The notes under the pieces were generated by a model. It ran no database searches, was not told the DNA's origin, and saw only the letters and a list, made by a program, of their open reading frames with translations. A program made the translations under genes and the position numbers. Below are positions 1 through 9,034 of a stretch of DNA of 64,000 bases, one piece after another (positions within the stretch are counted from its first letter, which is position 1; each line of letters begins with the position of its first letter). The stretch comes from an uncultured Bacteroidales bacterium (GTDB lineage Bacteria > Bacteroidota > Bacteroidia > Bacteroidales > Bacteroidaceae), in contig CACYYM010000019.1 in the NCBI GenBank assembly GCA_902778625.1, positions 23,588 through 87,587 on the forward strand, given 5' to 3'.

Positions 1-3000
1 ATGATTGTGTTGAAGAGCGGATTCTATGTTGATTGTCAGGACTATCAACCCGCTCACGTCTTCCTGAACGGCTTGTACTACGGAATGCTCAATATTCGTG
101 AGAGCAACAACAAGCACTTTGCCTATAGTAACTACGGCATTGATTTCGACGATATGGACCAGTTCGACCTGAGCAACAACCAATATAATCAGAAGATGGG
201 CGACAATCAGGCATGGACGCAGCTCCAAAGGTTGGCGGCAAGATTGGGCCAGACGAAGTCGGCAGAAGTATACAGTCAGATTTGCGAACTCTTGGATATT
301 GACGAGTACGTGAACTATATGGCTCTTGAGTGCTATATGGGCCCGACGGATTGGATAACGAACACCAACAATATAAAAGGCTTCCGAAGCCGTACAGACG
401 GGAAGTTCCATTTCGTTCTTTTCGATTGTGACTCGGCTTTCGGCACATCAAGTATGCTTACAGATGTGCTGAACACAAGTGCAGGTGCAAACGTGGACGA
501 CCTTTTCCGCAACTTGATGAAGTACGATCCCTTCCGCCGTCAGTTTATGGATGCCTATTGCATAGTGGACGGCAGCGTGTTCGAACCCACTCGTTGCGAA
601 GAGATTGTGAGGGAGATTTATAATAATACAACTCCTGCCTTGCAGTTCGAAGGCAGTAGTGCAAGCACAGGAATGATTAACTCTGTCCGCTCCGCCCATA
701 ATGGTTCACGTATCACAAACATGAAAAACTATTATGGAGTCAATTATGGCATCTTTGCAAATCTCTCTTCAAACATTCCTGAAGCTCGATTGGCCGTGAA
801 CGGTCAGGAATTTCCCACAGGCAAGTTCGAGGGCTATCTCTTCTCGTATGATGGTCAGCCCATACAGCTTACGGCAAAAGCTCCAGCAGGATATACTTTC
901 AACGGTTGGGAATCGCAAAGCCCTGAAGCCAATACCTCGACACTTATTCCAGATCGTGCCGAGTGGATGTACTATGACTTAGGTTCTATGGATGGTTTCG
1001 ACTGGAAATCCCTTTCGTTTGATGAGGCCGCAAATGGCTGGAAAACAGGACAAGCACCTTTCGGCTTTGGAAGAGACGGCTACTATATGCAGGAGAATTC
1101 CATTACTAAGTTAGACCCAGGTTCGGGCAACAAACGGCCTACTTACTACTTCCGTAATACCTTCCAACTCGATTCTCCTCTTTCCGATGAGGACATTCTG
1201 ACCTTCTACTATCAGGTGGATGATGGCGTGATGCTTTATGTGAACGGGTACGAAGTGGGAGGCTATTATGTAACGAGCGGCTCGCCGTATGACGATTACA
1301 CTACTGGTGGGCATTATGAATCAGAGAACCCATACATTGGAAACATCGAGATTCCTCACGAGTTTCTTGTCGTTGGTACAAATCAGATAGCAGTCGAGGT
1401 AAAGAACTGTTCTGCTTCAAGTACTGATATTTGGTATGATGGAGGCCTGACTTTAACGCAAAATAATAGGGAAACAGTCTCGACAAGTGAAACTCTCGAC
1501 CTGCACGAAACCTATGATAATGACAGCCGAATTTCGCTTAAAGCCAAGTTCGAGCCTATCACGGACGAAAGGCAGCGATGGCAGGCAGGAGCTGCTCCTT
1601 TGCGTATCAACGAGGTGAGTGCTTCTGGCGACATTTATATAAATGATCTTGGAAAGAGGGAGGATTGGCTCGAACTCTACAATACAACGGACCAAGATAT
1701 CTCCTTGGCCGGTCTTTACCTGAGCGACAATCCCAACAATCCGCAGAAGTATCAGTTGCAGGAAGGCGTTGTGCCAGCTCATGGAACCCGTGTCATTTGG
1801 TGCGACAAAAAGACTGGATTCGACCAACTCCACGCTCCTTTCAAGCTTGATAATGCTGATGGAGCCAAAGTCAGCATACAAGCAGAGGACGGTTCATGGG
1901 CCGATCAGGTCGAGTACAGAGAGCACAATAAGTACCAAACCTTTGGCCGCTATCCTGATGGGGCGAATATGGTGACCATTATGAACCAGCCAACTATCGA
2001 TAAGAGCAATAAGCTTGGATTCTCAGACTTCATCGCTTTGACTGAAGATGACTGGTTAGGACCTGACAGAACCATCACCCTCGACCTTGCAGAAGGCTGG
2101 AACTGGACTTCCCACAACTTTGCAGAGAGCGTCGATAAGAGTCGTTTCCTCGCAGATGCCCTGTGCTTGCAGGGACAAGACGAAAGCCTGCTTTGGGATG
2201 AAGAAAACGGTTGGCAGGGAACGCTCAAAGCCCTCGAAGCCGCTAAGGGCTACAAGATTAAGATGCAAGAGGCGAGGGAGGTGACTTTGCGCGGACCGCT
2301 CTTCGATGTCGCTACTCCTGTCAACTTGCAAGCAGGATGGAACTGGATTGCTTGTCCTCTCTATAATGCGACAACGTTGGAGGCTGCTCTTGCAGGCTAC
2401 GAACCGAGTGAAGGCGACAAAGTTGTTGGCCTTGATGCCTTTGCGACCTATGCCAATGGTGCGTGGTTCGGCTCCCTCAAGAGCTTGCAACCCGGGCAGT
2501 CTTACCTCTTCTATGCTGCTCAATCACAAACATTCTGCTGGCAAAGTCTCAGTCCTCAAGGGGCTCGAAAGCGCCGTTATGCTCGTGCAGTTCAGGCAGA
2601 GGACGGTGCTTGGCAGACAGATATCCATGCTTATCCTGACGTGATGACTTTGGTGGCGACGGTTGACGCAGATGAGGGCATCTCTCTCGACCAGCCTTAC
2701 TATGTCGGAGCTTTCTGTGGTGAGGAATGCCGAGGCGTTGGAGTCTTGGATGGCGACCTGCTCTATATGAACATTCATGGTGAGGAAACTACGGAGAAAA
2801 TCGAATTCCGTCTCCTTGATTCTGCAGGTGAGGTCTATAATTCGGTAGGCTGCTATTCCTTCCAAGCCTGCAAGCAGTTGGGAAGTGTGCAGAGACCTTG
2901 TCCGCTTTGGTTTGCAAGTCAGGACATAATCGACGAGATAAAGCCTGTCATTGCCACTTCCGACAAGGTTCGAGCCATTCAGTACTTCAACCTCTCAGGT

Positions 3001-3090
3001 CAGCGAATCGCGAAACCGGAGAATGGCATTTGCATCCGCAAAGTCATCTATGAAGATGGCAGCGTAAAGGTGTCGAAGCAGTACTTTTAA
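1..3090 (+). CDS. CotH-kinase / lamin-tail secreted protein, 5' truncated by window edge
   Basis: Only the C-terminal 1029 residues are in the window. They align with the full-length paralogue at 19054-23430 from about its residue 740 on, so the methionine at base 1 is internal. Residues 1-235 are the end of a CotH (spore-coat-kinase-like) domain with the acidic metal-site motif FDCDSAFG at 141-148. Next come a galactose-binding-like module (about 320-470), a lamin-tail domain opening with RINEVSASGD near 535, and two GWNW-containing beta repeats near 699 and 780. The tail has NLSGQRIAKPENG, a variant of the tail shared by other secreted proteins here. CotH proteins are atypical protein kinases; a surface role in adhesion or glycan binding is inferred. 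It ends just before a 22-bp repeat array. Confidence 0.8.
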   Translation: MIVLKSGFYVDCQDYQPAHVFLNGLYYGMLNIRESNNKHFAYSNYGIDFDDMDQFDLSNNQYNQKMGDNQAWTQLQRLAARLGQTKSAEVYSQICELLDIDEYVNYMALECYMGPTDWITNTNNIKGFRSRTDGKFHFVLFDCDSAFGTSSMLTDVLNTSAGANVDDLFRNLMKYDPFRRQFMDAYCIVDGSVFEPTRCEEIVREIYNNTTPALQFEGSSASTGMINSVRSAHNGSRITNMKNYYGVNYGIFANLSSNIPEARLAVNGQEFPTGKFEGYLFSYDGQPIQLTAKAPAGYTFNGWESQSPEANTSTLIPDRAEWMYYDLGSMDGFDWKSLSFDEAANGWKTGQAPFGFGRDGYYMQENSITKLDPGSGNKRPTYYFRNTFQLDSPLSDEDILTFYYQVDDGVMLYVNGYEVGGYYVTSGSPYDDYTTGGHYESENPYIGNIEIPHEFLVVGTNQIAVEVKNCSASSTDIWYDGGLTLTQNNRETVSTSETLDLHETYDNDSRISLKAKFEPITDERQRWQAGAAPLRINEVSASGDIYINDLGKREDWLELYNTTDQDISLAGLYLSDNPNNPQKYQLQEGVVPAHGTRVIWCDKKTGFDQLHAPFKLDNADGAKVSIQAEDGSWADQVEYREHNKYQTFGRYPDGANMVTIMNQPTIDKSNKLGFSDFIALTEDDWLGPDRTITLDLAEGWNWTSHNFAESVDKSRFLADALCLQGQDESLLWDEENGWQGTLKALEAAKGYKIKMQEAREVTLRGPLFDVATPVNLQAGWNWIACPLYNATTLEAALAGYEPSEGDKVVGLDAFATYANGAWFGSLKSLQPGQSYLFYAAQSQTFCWQSLSPQGARKRRYARAVQAEDGAWQTDIHAYPDVMTLVATVDADEGISLDQPYYVGAFCGEECRGVGVLDGDLLYMNIHGEETTEKIEFRLLDSAGEVYNSVGCYSFQACKQLGSVQRPCPLWFASQDIIDEIKPVIATSDKVRAIQYFNLSGQRIAKPENGICIRKVIYEDGSVKVSKQYF

Positions 3091-3096
3091 GTCGCG

Positions 3097-3250
3097 TCTT
3101 TCAACTCTGCAGGGAGTGTTGCCAAACACAACGTGGAGCGTTTGCAAACACAACGTGTTGTGTTGACCATTTTAACGTGTCGAGTTGTTCGACTTAACGT
3201 GCCGAGTTGTCCGACTTAACGTGCCGAGTTGTCCGACTTAACGTGTCGTG
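3097..3250. repeat. 22-bp tandem array A
   Basis: Six clear 22-bp units start at 3119, 3141, 3163, 3185, 3207 and 3229, with a degenerate unit at 3097 containing CTGCAGGG. Units share a TTG opening and an AACGTG core; units 4-6 are nearly identical (core CTTAACGTGCCGAG). With the pheT promoter this accounts for most of the gap between the CotH gene and pheT. Confidence 0.9.
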
Positions 3251-3383
3251 TTTCCCAGCATGACCGCAAGGTCTGCATAATCCGTATTAATCTTTTTGTC
3301 AACTTCGAATTGTGAATTGAAAGTTGTACCTTGACATTGTCGAGCTACTTTTGCGCTCAACAATAAAAATAAACGCATTTATT

Positions 3384-3413
3384 TTGTATTGTCTTCGCTT
3401 TTTTGTACCTTTG
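3384..3413 (+). promoter_or_regulatory. Bacteroidetes-type promoter of pheT
   Basis: TTG at 3384-3386 and TACCTTTG at 3406-3413 are separated by 19 bases, matching the primary sigma consensus of Bacteroidetes. The pheT start codon lies 34 bases downstream. Confidence 0.75.
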
Positions 3414-3447
3414 CACGCGATTTATAAAATAATAAGGTAAAGAAACG

Positions 3448-5955
3448 ATGAACATTTCATACAAATGGCTTAAAGAATATGTCGATACAACCCTGAGTGC
3501 ACAGGAGGTTGCAGATGCTCTGACAAGTGCAGGTCTCGAGGTTGACAGCGTGGAAGAAGTGCAGACCATTAAGGGTGGTTTGGAAGGCTTGTATGTGGCT
3601 GAAGTGCTGACCTGCGAGCCGCATCCCGACAGCGACCACATGCATGTTTGCACTGTGAACGTAGGTCAGGGCGAACCTCTGCAGATTGTCTGTGGCGCTC
3701 CTAACGTTGCAGCTGGTCAGAAGGTTATTGCTGCCGTTGTTGGCACCAAGCTCTATGACGGCGACGAGTGCTTCACCATCAAGCGAAGCAAACTGCGTGG
3801 CGTCGAAAGTTTCGGCATGCTCTGTGCAGAAGACGAAATCGGCATTGGCAACGACCATAGCGGCATCATCGTGCTTCCCGCAGAAGCAAAGGTGGGCACA
3901 CCTGCTGCGGAATACTATCATGTTGAGAGCGATTGGCTCATCGAAGTGGATATTACACCAAACCGAGCAGACGCTTGCAGCCATTATGGTGTGGCTCGCG
4001 ACCTCTATGCTTGGCTCATTCAGAACGGATACAAGACCAGCCTTCATCGTCCAGACTGCGACAAGTTCAAGGTAGATGACGAGTCTCTGCCTATCAGCAT
4101 AACTATTGACGATCCAAACCTGTGTCCTCGCTATGTTGGCGTCACTCTGACAGGTTGTGAAGTCAAGGAGAGTCCCGAATGGTTGCAGAACAAGTTGCGC
4201 ACCATTGGCCTTCGTCCCATCAACAATATCGTGGACATCACGAACTTCATCATGATGGCTTACGGTCAGCCTCTGCATTGCTTCGACGCAGATATGATTG
4301 AGGGCAAGCAAGTGATTGTAAAGACTTTGCCCGAAGGAACTCCCTTCGTGACGCTCGATGGCGTGGAGCATAAGCTCTCGAACCAAGACCTGGCAATCTG
4401 CAACGCTAAGGAACCGATGTGTATCGCTGGTGTGTTTGGCGGAAAGGGTAGTGGTACGTACGACACGACTGTTAATGTCTTGCTCGAAAGTGCTTACTTC
4501 AATCCGACCAGCATCCGCAGAAGTGCACGTCGTCACGGCTTGAGCACGGATGCAAGCTTCCGCTTCGAACGTGGCATTGATCCAAACGGACAGCTTTATG
4601 CTATCAAGCAGGCTGCCATTCTCGCAAAAGAACTGGCTGGTGCGAAGGTCAGCATGCAGATTGTCGATGTGCATCCGAAGCAATTGCCCGACTTCAAGGT
4701 TTCCCTGAAGTACGATTATGTTGATAGTCTCATCGGCAAGCATATTCCTCAGGAAACCATCAAGAGCATCGTGACGAGCCTCGAGATGAAGATTGACAGC
4801 GAGACGAGCGAAGGCTTGGAACTCACGGTTCCCGCTTACCGCGTGGATGTTCAGCGTCCTTGCGACGTTGTGGAAGACATTCTTCGCATCTACGGATATA
4901 ATAATGTGGAGATACCCACGACACTTAAGAACAGCTTGACCGTCAAGACAATTCACGATACGAGTCACAAACTGCAGAACATCATCGCCGAACAATTGGT
5001 TGGTGGCGGCTTCCGTGAAATACTGAACAACAGCCTGCAGCGCGGCGCTTACTACGACGGCCTCGAGTCATACAAGAGCGAGGAGTCTGTGAAGCTTCTC
5101 AATCCGCTCAGTCAGGATCTCAACGCTCTCCGCCAGACACTTCTCTTTGGCGGTTTGGAAAGCATAGCCCGCAACATCAGCTATCGCAACACCGACCTGC
5201 GCTTCTTCGAGTATGGCAACTGCTATCGTTTCCAAGCGGAGAAGAAGTGTCCGGACATTATCCCTGGTGTAAGCAGCAGTCGCGACCCAGAGGTCATCAA
5301 GCATGTACTCGATGCGTACAGCGAGGACTATCACCTCGGCCTCTGGCTGACAGGCAAACGCGTTCGTGGCAGCTGGGCTCATCCCGACGAGGACAGCTCG
5401 TTCGCTCAGCTCAAGGCTTACGTGATGAACATCTTCACCCGCCTCGGCGTACCATTCGGTCTGCTTGTCTTCACAGAAGGGAAGAGCGACATTTACAGCC
5501 AGAGCCTTAGCATCCAGAACCGTGGCGGTAAGGTGTTGGCAGAGATGGGCATTGTCTCCGGCAAGCTCACCAAGGCATTCAGCATCGAGCAGCCTGTCTA
5601 TTTCGCCGACATCCGCTGGAACCAGATTCTCCGCATCATACAGAAGCAGAACGTCACATACACCGAGATAAGCAAGTTCCCGGCAGTCAGCCGTGACCTC
5701 GCCCTGCTGCTCGACAGCAATGTGCCTTTCGGAGAGGTGGAACGCATTGCCTATCAAACAGAGAAGAAGCTGCTCAAGGCAGTCAAGCTCTTCGACGTCT
5801 ATGAAGGCAAGAACCTGCCTGAAGGCAAGAAGAGCTATGCAGTGAACTTCATCCTGCAAGACTTTGAGAAGACAATGGGCGACAAGCAGATTGATGCCAT
5901 CATGCAGAAACTTATCAACAACCTGACTCAACAACTCGGAGCTGAACTCAGATAG
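3448..5955 (+). CDS. pheT: Phenylalanyl-tRNA synthetase beta subunit
   Basis: 835 residues, the usual length for the beta subunit, which pairs with PheS (not in this window) to charge tRNA-Phe in the cytoplasm. The order is typical: an N-terminal tRNA-binding OB-fold domain (about 40-150, with PHPDSDHMHVC), the B3/B4 editing region (about 210-380), the B5 domain, a catalytic-like core, and a C-terminal ferredoxin-fold anticodon-binding domain (last ~95 residues, containing FPAVSRDLALL). The ATG follows a purine-rich leader downstream of a clear promoter. The YebC-family gene starts 24 bases after the stop, so the two are probably co-transcribed. Confidence 0.97.
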   Translation: MNISYKWLKEYVDTTLSAQEVADALTSAGLEVDSVEEVQTIKGGLEGLYVAEVLTCEPHPDSDHMHVCTVNVGQGEPLQIVCGAPNVAAGQKVIAAVVGTKLYDGDECFTIKRSKLRGVESFGMLCAEDEIGIGNDHSGIIVLPAEAKVGTPAAEYYHVESDWLIEVDITPNRADACSHYGVARDLYAWLIQNGYKTSLHRPDCDKFKVDDESLPISITIDDPNLCPRYVGVTLTGCEVKESPEWLQNKLRTIGLRPINNIVDITNFIMMAYGQPLHCFDADMIEGKQVIVKTLPEGTPFVTLDGVEHKLSNQDLAICNAKEPMCIAGVFGGKGSGTYDTTVNVLLESAYFNPTSIRRSARRHGLSTDASFRFERGIDPNGQLYAIKQAAILAKELAGAKVSMQIVDVHPKQLPDFKVSLKYDYVDSLIGKHIPQETIKSIVTSLEMKIDSETSEGLELTVPAYRVDVQRPCDVVEDILRIYGYNNVEIPTTLKNSLTVKTIHDTSHKLQNIIAEQLVGGGFREILNNSLQRGAYYDGLESYKSEESVKLLNPLSQDLNALRQTLLFGGLESIARNISYRNTDLRFFEYGNCYRFQAEKKCPDIIPGVSSSRDPEVIKHVLDAYSEDYHLGLWLTGKRVRGSWAHPDEDSSFAQLKAYVMNIFTRLGVPFGLLVFTEGKSDIYSQSLSIQNRGGKVLAEMGIVSGKLTKAFSIEQPVYFADIRWNQILRIIQKQNVTYTEISKFPAVSRDLALLLDSNVPFGEVERIAYQTEKKLLKAVKLFDVYEGKNLPEGKKSYAVNFILQDFEKTMGDKQIDAIMQKLINNLTQQLGAELR

Positions 5956-5979
5956 AAACAACATTAAATACTAAATACA

Positions 5980-6720
5980 ATGGGAAGAGCATTTGAATAT
6001 CGCAAAGCGACTAAACTGAAGAGATGGGGCCACATGGCTAAGACTTTCACGCGTCTGGGCAAGCAGATTGCCATCGCCGTGAAGGCTGCAGGTCCCGAAC
6101 CAGAGAACAATCCGGCACTCCGTAGCGTTATCGCTGTCTGCAAGCGCGAGAACATGCCGAAGGACAACATCGAGCGCGCCATCAAAAACGCCATGGGTAA
6201 GGACCAGAGTGATTACAAGTCAGTAACTTACGAAGGATATGGCCCTCACGGCATCGCCATTTTCGTAGATACCCTGACCGACAACACCACCCGCACCGTT
6301 GCCGACGTTCGCAGCGTCTTCAACAAGTTCTCGGGCAACATGGGCACAACGGGCTCGCTCTCCTTCTTGTTCGACCACAAGTGCGTGTTCACCTTCAAGA
6401 AGAAGGAAGGCATGGACATGGACGACTTCATCCTGGAGATGATTGATTGTGGCGTCGAGGAAGAATACGACGAGGAATACGACGAAGAGAAGGACGTAAC
6501 GACCATCACCATCTACGGTGAGCCGACAAGTTTCAATGCTATCCAGAAGAAACTGGAAGCAGATGGTTACGAGGAAGTGGGCGGTGAGTTTACGTACATT
6601 CCCAACGACGTGAAGGACGTAACGCCCGAGCAGCGCGAGACTATCAACAAGATGGTTGAGAAGCTCGAGGAGTTCGACGATGTCCAGACCGTTTATACGA
6701 ATATGAAGCCAGAAGAGTAA
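5980..6720 (+). CDS. YebC/PmpR (TACO1) family protein
   Basis: 246 residues, the usual family length. It opens with a variant of the family signature (MGRAFEYRKATKLKRWGHM; the canonical form is MAGHSKW...). It also has the conserved NMPKDNIERAIKNA block and YEGYGPHGIA near 85. A very acidic stretch (EEEYDEEYDEEKD) lies near 157-170. The family was named as transcriptional regulators, but several members act on translation at proline stretches; which applies here is unknown. It follows pheT closely and ends in a strong hairpin. Confidence 0.93.
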   Translation: MGRAFEYRKATKLKRWGHMAKTFTRLGKQIAIAVKAAGPEPENNPALRSVIAVCKRENMPKDNIERAIKNAMGKDQSDYKSVTYEGYGPHGIAIFVDTLTDNTTRTVADVRSVFNKFSGNMGTTGSLSFLFDHKCVFTFKKKEGMDMDDFILEMIDCGVEEEYDEEYDEEKDVTTITIYGEPTSFNAIQKKLEADGYEEVGGEFTYIPNDVKDVTPEQRETINKMVEKLEEFDDVQTVYTNMKPEE

Positions 6721-6738
6721 GAAGTTATTTCATACGTA

Positions 6739-6773
6739 AGAAGCCCCGCCTTGATTATTTAGGTGGGGCTTCT
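6739..6773. terminator. Hairpin terminator between yebC-family gene and dnaB
   Basis: A 13-bp stem (AGAAGCCCCGCCT with AGGTGGGGCTTCT) and a short AT loop lie between two convergent genes. There is no long U-run on either strand, but position and stem strength suggest bidirectional termination. Confidence 0.75.
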
Positions 6774-6794
6774 CGTATATTATGATGCTTACTC

Positions 6795-8360
6795 TTAGAA
6801 CTCGTCTTCTTGTGCGCCTTTCAGGCCAGAGAATGAATCGCCAGTGCCAAGTGCATTGGCGATTTTGTCGCTCTCTGCCATCTCTTCTGGTGTCATCTTA
6901 GGCGAGACATAACGTCCGCCCATATCGCTCTCCTGCGTGCCAGGCAATGGAATGTTTGTTTCGAGGTCGGAGAAGCGTGCAAACTCGCTGCGGAATGCTA
7001 GCTTGATGTCGCCGACAGAGCCGTTGCGGTGCTTGGCAATGATGAACATCGCCTTGCCGTGCCAGTCATAGCCTTTGTCGTCAACAAACAACTTGTAGTA
7101 CTCAGGACGATGGATGAAGCAAACGATGTCGGCATCCTGTTCGATGGCACCAGATTCACGCAAGTCACTCAGCACGGGCTGTTTGCCTTCGAAGCCCTCA
7201 CGGCTCTCGACACCACGGTTCAGCTGACTCAATGCAATGACGGGAACGTTGAGTTCCTTCGCAAGACCTTTCAGGGCGCGGCTCACCATGCTAACCTCTT
7301 CCTGACGGTTGTTTGAGTAAACGCTTGCCTGCATCAACTGCAGATAGTCAATCATGATGGCTTTCACGCCGAGGTCGTGAACCAATCGGCGCGCTTTTGT
7401 TTGCAGTTCGAAGACGCTGAGCGAAGGTGTGTCGTCGATGTAAATGGGTGCGTTGTAAAGTTGGCGAACACGTTTGTCAAGCTGTCCCCATTCGTACGGA
7501 GCCAATTGTCCGCTGCGAAGCTTCTCGCCGCTCAACTCGCTGACATTAATCATCAGTCGTTGCACAAGTTGCTGATTGCTCATCTCCAAGCTGAACATTG
7601 CGCAAGGAATCTTATAATCGACAGCCATTCGTTTTATCATGGAGAGCGCGAACGCCGTTTTACCCATTGACGGACGTGCTGCGATGATGATGAGGTCGCT
7701 GTTCTGCCAGCCGTTCGTTATCTTGTCGAGTTCGTGGAAACCTGTCGGCAAGCCGCTCAAGCCGCCTTCCTTTGCCTGTGCCTTCTGAATGAGTTCATAG
7801 ACCTGACTGATGACGGGGTCGATCTGCGTGAAGTCCTTCTTCATGTTCTTCTGCGCGATTGCGTAGAGGTTGCTTTCTGCTTCTTGCATGAGGTCGGCCA
7901 CGTCAATCGTGGCGTCGAAAGCCTTCGTCTGTATGATGCTGGCGAACGTGATGAGCTGACGTTGCAGGGACTTCTGAGCGATTATCTTGGCGTGATACTC
8001 AATATGTGCAGAGCTTGCCACCTGCGCATTGATTTGCATCAGATAGACTTCACCGCCTGCAGCTTCGAGGTTGTCGGTCGTCTCGAGCTGATTGATGACG
8101 GTCATGATGTCGACTGGCTTCTGCTCGGCATTCAACGACTGAATTGCCTGATAGATAAGCTGATGCCTGTGGTCGTAGAAACTCTCAGGCTTGAGCAGTT
8201 CTGCCACAAGTCCATACGAGTCCTGTTCCACCATGAGTGCACCCAAGACTGCCACCTCCATGTCGAGATTCTGTGGTTGCTTGTGTCCATATTGGTCAAC
8301 CTGAGGCACTTCCACAATCTTCGTAGTGCTCTGTCGCTTTCTTCCTTTCGTCTCAGCCAT
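6795..8360 (-). CDS. dnaB: Replicative DNA helicase DnaB
   Basis: About 521 residues. The N-terminal DnaB domain mediates hexamer and primase contacts, and the RecA-like ATPase domain has the Walker A motif ARPSMGKTAF and the downstream SQLNRGVESR motif. It unwinds DNA at the replication fork. An upstream TTG at 8387 would add nine residues, but the ATG at 8360 (MAETKGRKRQ) is a better start. Monocistronic and convergent with the YebC-family gene. Confidence 0.96.
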   Translation of the reverse strand: MAETKGRKRQSTTKIVEVPQVDQYGHKQPQNLDMEVAVLGALMVEQDSYGLVAELLKPESFYDHRHQLIYQAIQSLNAEQKPVDIMTVINQLETTDNLEAAGGEVYLMQINAQVASSAHIEYHAKIIAQKSLQRQLITFASIIQTKAFDATIDVADLMQEAESNLYAIAQKNMKKDFTQIDPVISQVYELIQKAQAKEGGLSGLPTGFHELDKITNGWQNSDLIIIAARPSMGKTAFALSMIKRMAVDYKIPCAMFSLEMSNQQLVQRLMINVSELSGEKLRSGQLAPYEWGQLDKRVRQLYNAPIYIDDTPSLSVFELQTKARRLVHDLGVKAIMIDYLQLMQASVYSNNRQEEVSMVSRALKGLAKELNVPVIALSQLNRGVESREGFEGKQPVLSDLRESGAIEQDADIVCFIHRPEYYKLFVDDKGYDWHGKAMFIIAKHRNGSVGDIKLAFRSEFARFSDLETNIPLPGTQESDMGGRYVSPKMTPEEMAESDKIANALGTGDSFSGLKGAQEDEF

Positions 8361-8395
8361 ATCGTCGTGAAGTCTTATTTTGTTCAAATGTTTTG

Positions 8396-8403
8396 CAAAG
8401 ATA
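8396..8403 (-). promoter_or_regulatory. Probable -7 element of dnaB promoter
   Basis: On the minus strand TATCTTTG lies 36 bases upstream of the dnaB ATG. No good TTTG was found at the usual distance, so this is the weaker half of a promoter call. Confidence 0.5.
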
Positions 8404-8482
8404 CGAAATTAAATTGAGATTTGAATATTGAAAATTGAAAAAAATAGAATGAGGAATGAAGAAATTTTAAGGAGGCAGTCAC

Positions 8483-8658
8483 TTGATCCGACACAACGCG
8501 TTGCATGGCTCAACAGTTCGTGTTTCCTCGTTCCACAGCCTGCATTTCCACATTCGACAGCCTTCGTTGCACAACTTCGCGTGCTGGGTTCGTTATACAT
8601 ACATGTATCTATAATTATACATACATGTACATTTAATTATAGATACATGTATGTATAA
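8483..8658. repeat. 22-bp tandem array B with AT-rich palindromic units
   Basis: Five divergent 22-bp units (8483, 8505, 8527, 8549, 8571; loosely TTCnACAGCnT) are followed without a break by three AT-rich 22-mers (8593, 8615, 8637) built around the palindrome ATACATGTAT. The block ends ATAACGAAC, exactly as array G does at 47281-47289. It fills the gap between the dnaB promoter and the hairpin at 8723. Confidence 0.85.
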
Positions 8659-8716
8659 CGAACTCGACGTGAGCCGTTGACAATCTCTTGCCGACGAGAC
8701 GTCTGCGCCCCCTTTA

Positions 8717-8752
8717 CGAAAAAAGGCAGCCCCCCGCTTTAGGAGCTGCCTT
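8717..8752 (-). terminator. Rho-independent terminator of the peptide / 1514-residue gene unit
   Basis: AAGGCAGC (8723-8730) pairs with GCTGCCTT (8745-8752). On the minus strand the hairpin is followed by a run of Ts, so it terminates leftward transcription coming from 9004. Confidence 0.85.
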
Positions 8753-8848
8753 CTACTATAGATAAAGGAAAGTATTCTTGACAGTTTGTGTCGAGACTGC
8801 TTTCGCTCTGCAATATTCAAGCAAGCTTGATATTGCACTCGCTTATTC

Positions 8849-9004
8849 TCAGTCTTCGTCCCAGATGTCCCAGGCGTTTTCCTTTGTCAGAGAGTTTTCG
8901 CCGTCGACAGTCTTTTCGCTGTCTTCATTGACTTTCAGGCTTTCGGCAATCATCATGGCTGCCTGAGCCTGGTTCAATTCGATAGTTGGCTTAATGTACT
9001 TCAT
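8849..9004 (-). CDS. 51-residue acidic peptide, function unknown
   Basis: Short ORF starting MKYIKPTIELNQAQAAMMIA and ending NAWDIWDED. A lysine-rich start, a hydrophobic middle and a strongly acidic Trp/Asp C-terminus make it look like a real, structured precursor or small exported peptide. It begins 30 bases after the stop of the 1514-residue secreted protein and is followed by a strong terminator, so it is probably the last gene of that transcript. From memory, similar MKxYxKPxI...WDxxx peptides recur in Prevotella; no function is known to me. Confidence 0.65.
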   Translation of the reverse strand: MKYIKPTIELNQAQAAMMIAESLKVNEDSEKTVDGENSLTKENAWDIWDED

Positions 9005-9034
9005 AATGCTATTTGCGTTTTTACGATTTATTAT

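Noticed and set aside
1..3. ATG at base 1 as a true start
   Set aside because: Alignment with the paralogue at 19054-23430 shows that about 740 residues are missing upstream.
8428..8838. Short ORFs on both strands upstream of dnaB
   Set aside because: They lie within array B and the terminator; translations repeat YIHVSII-type peptides from the AT units.
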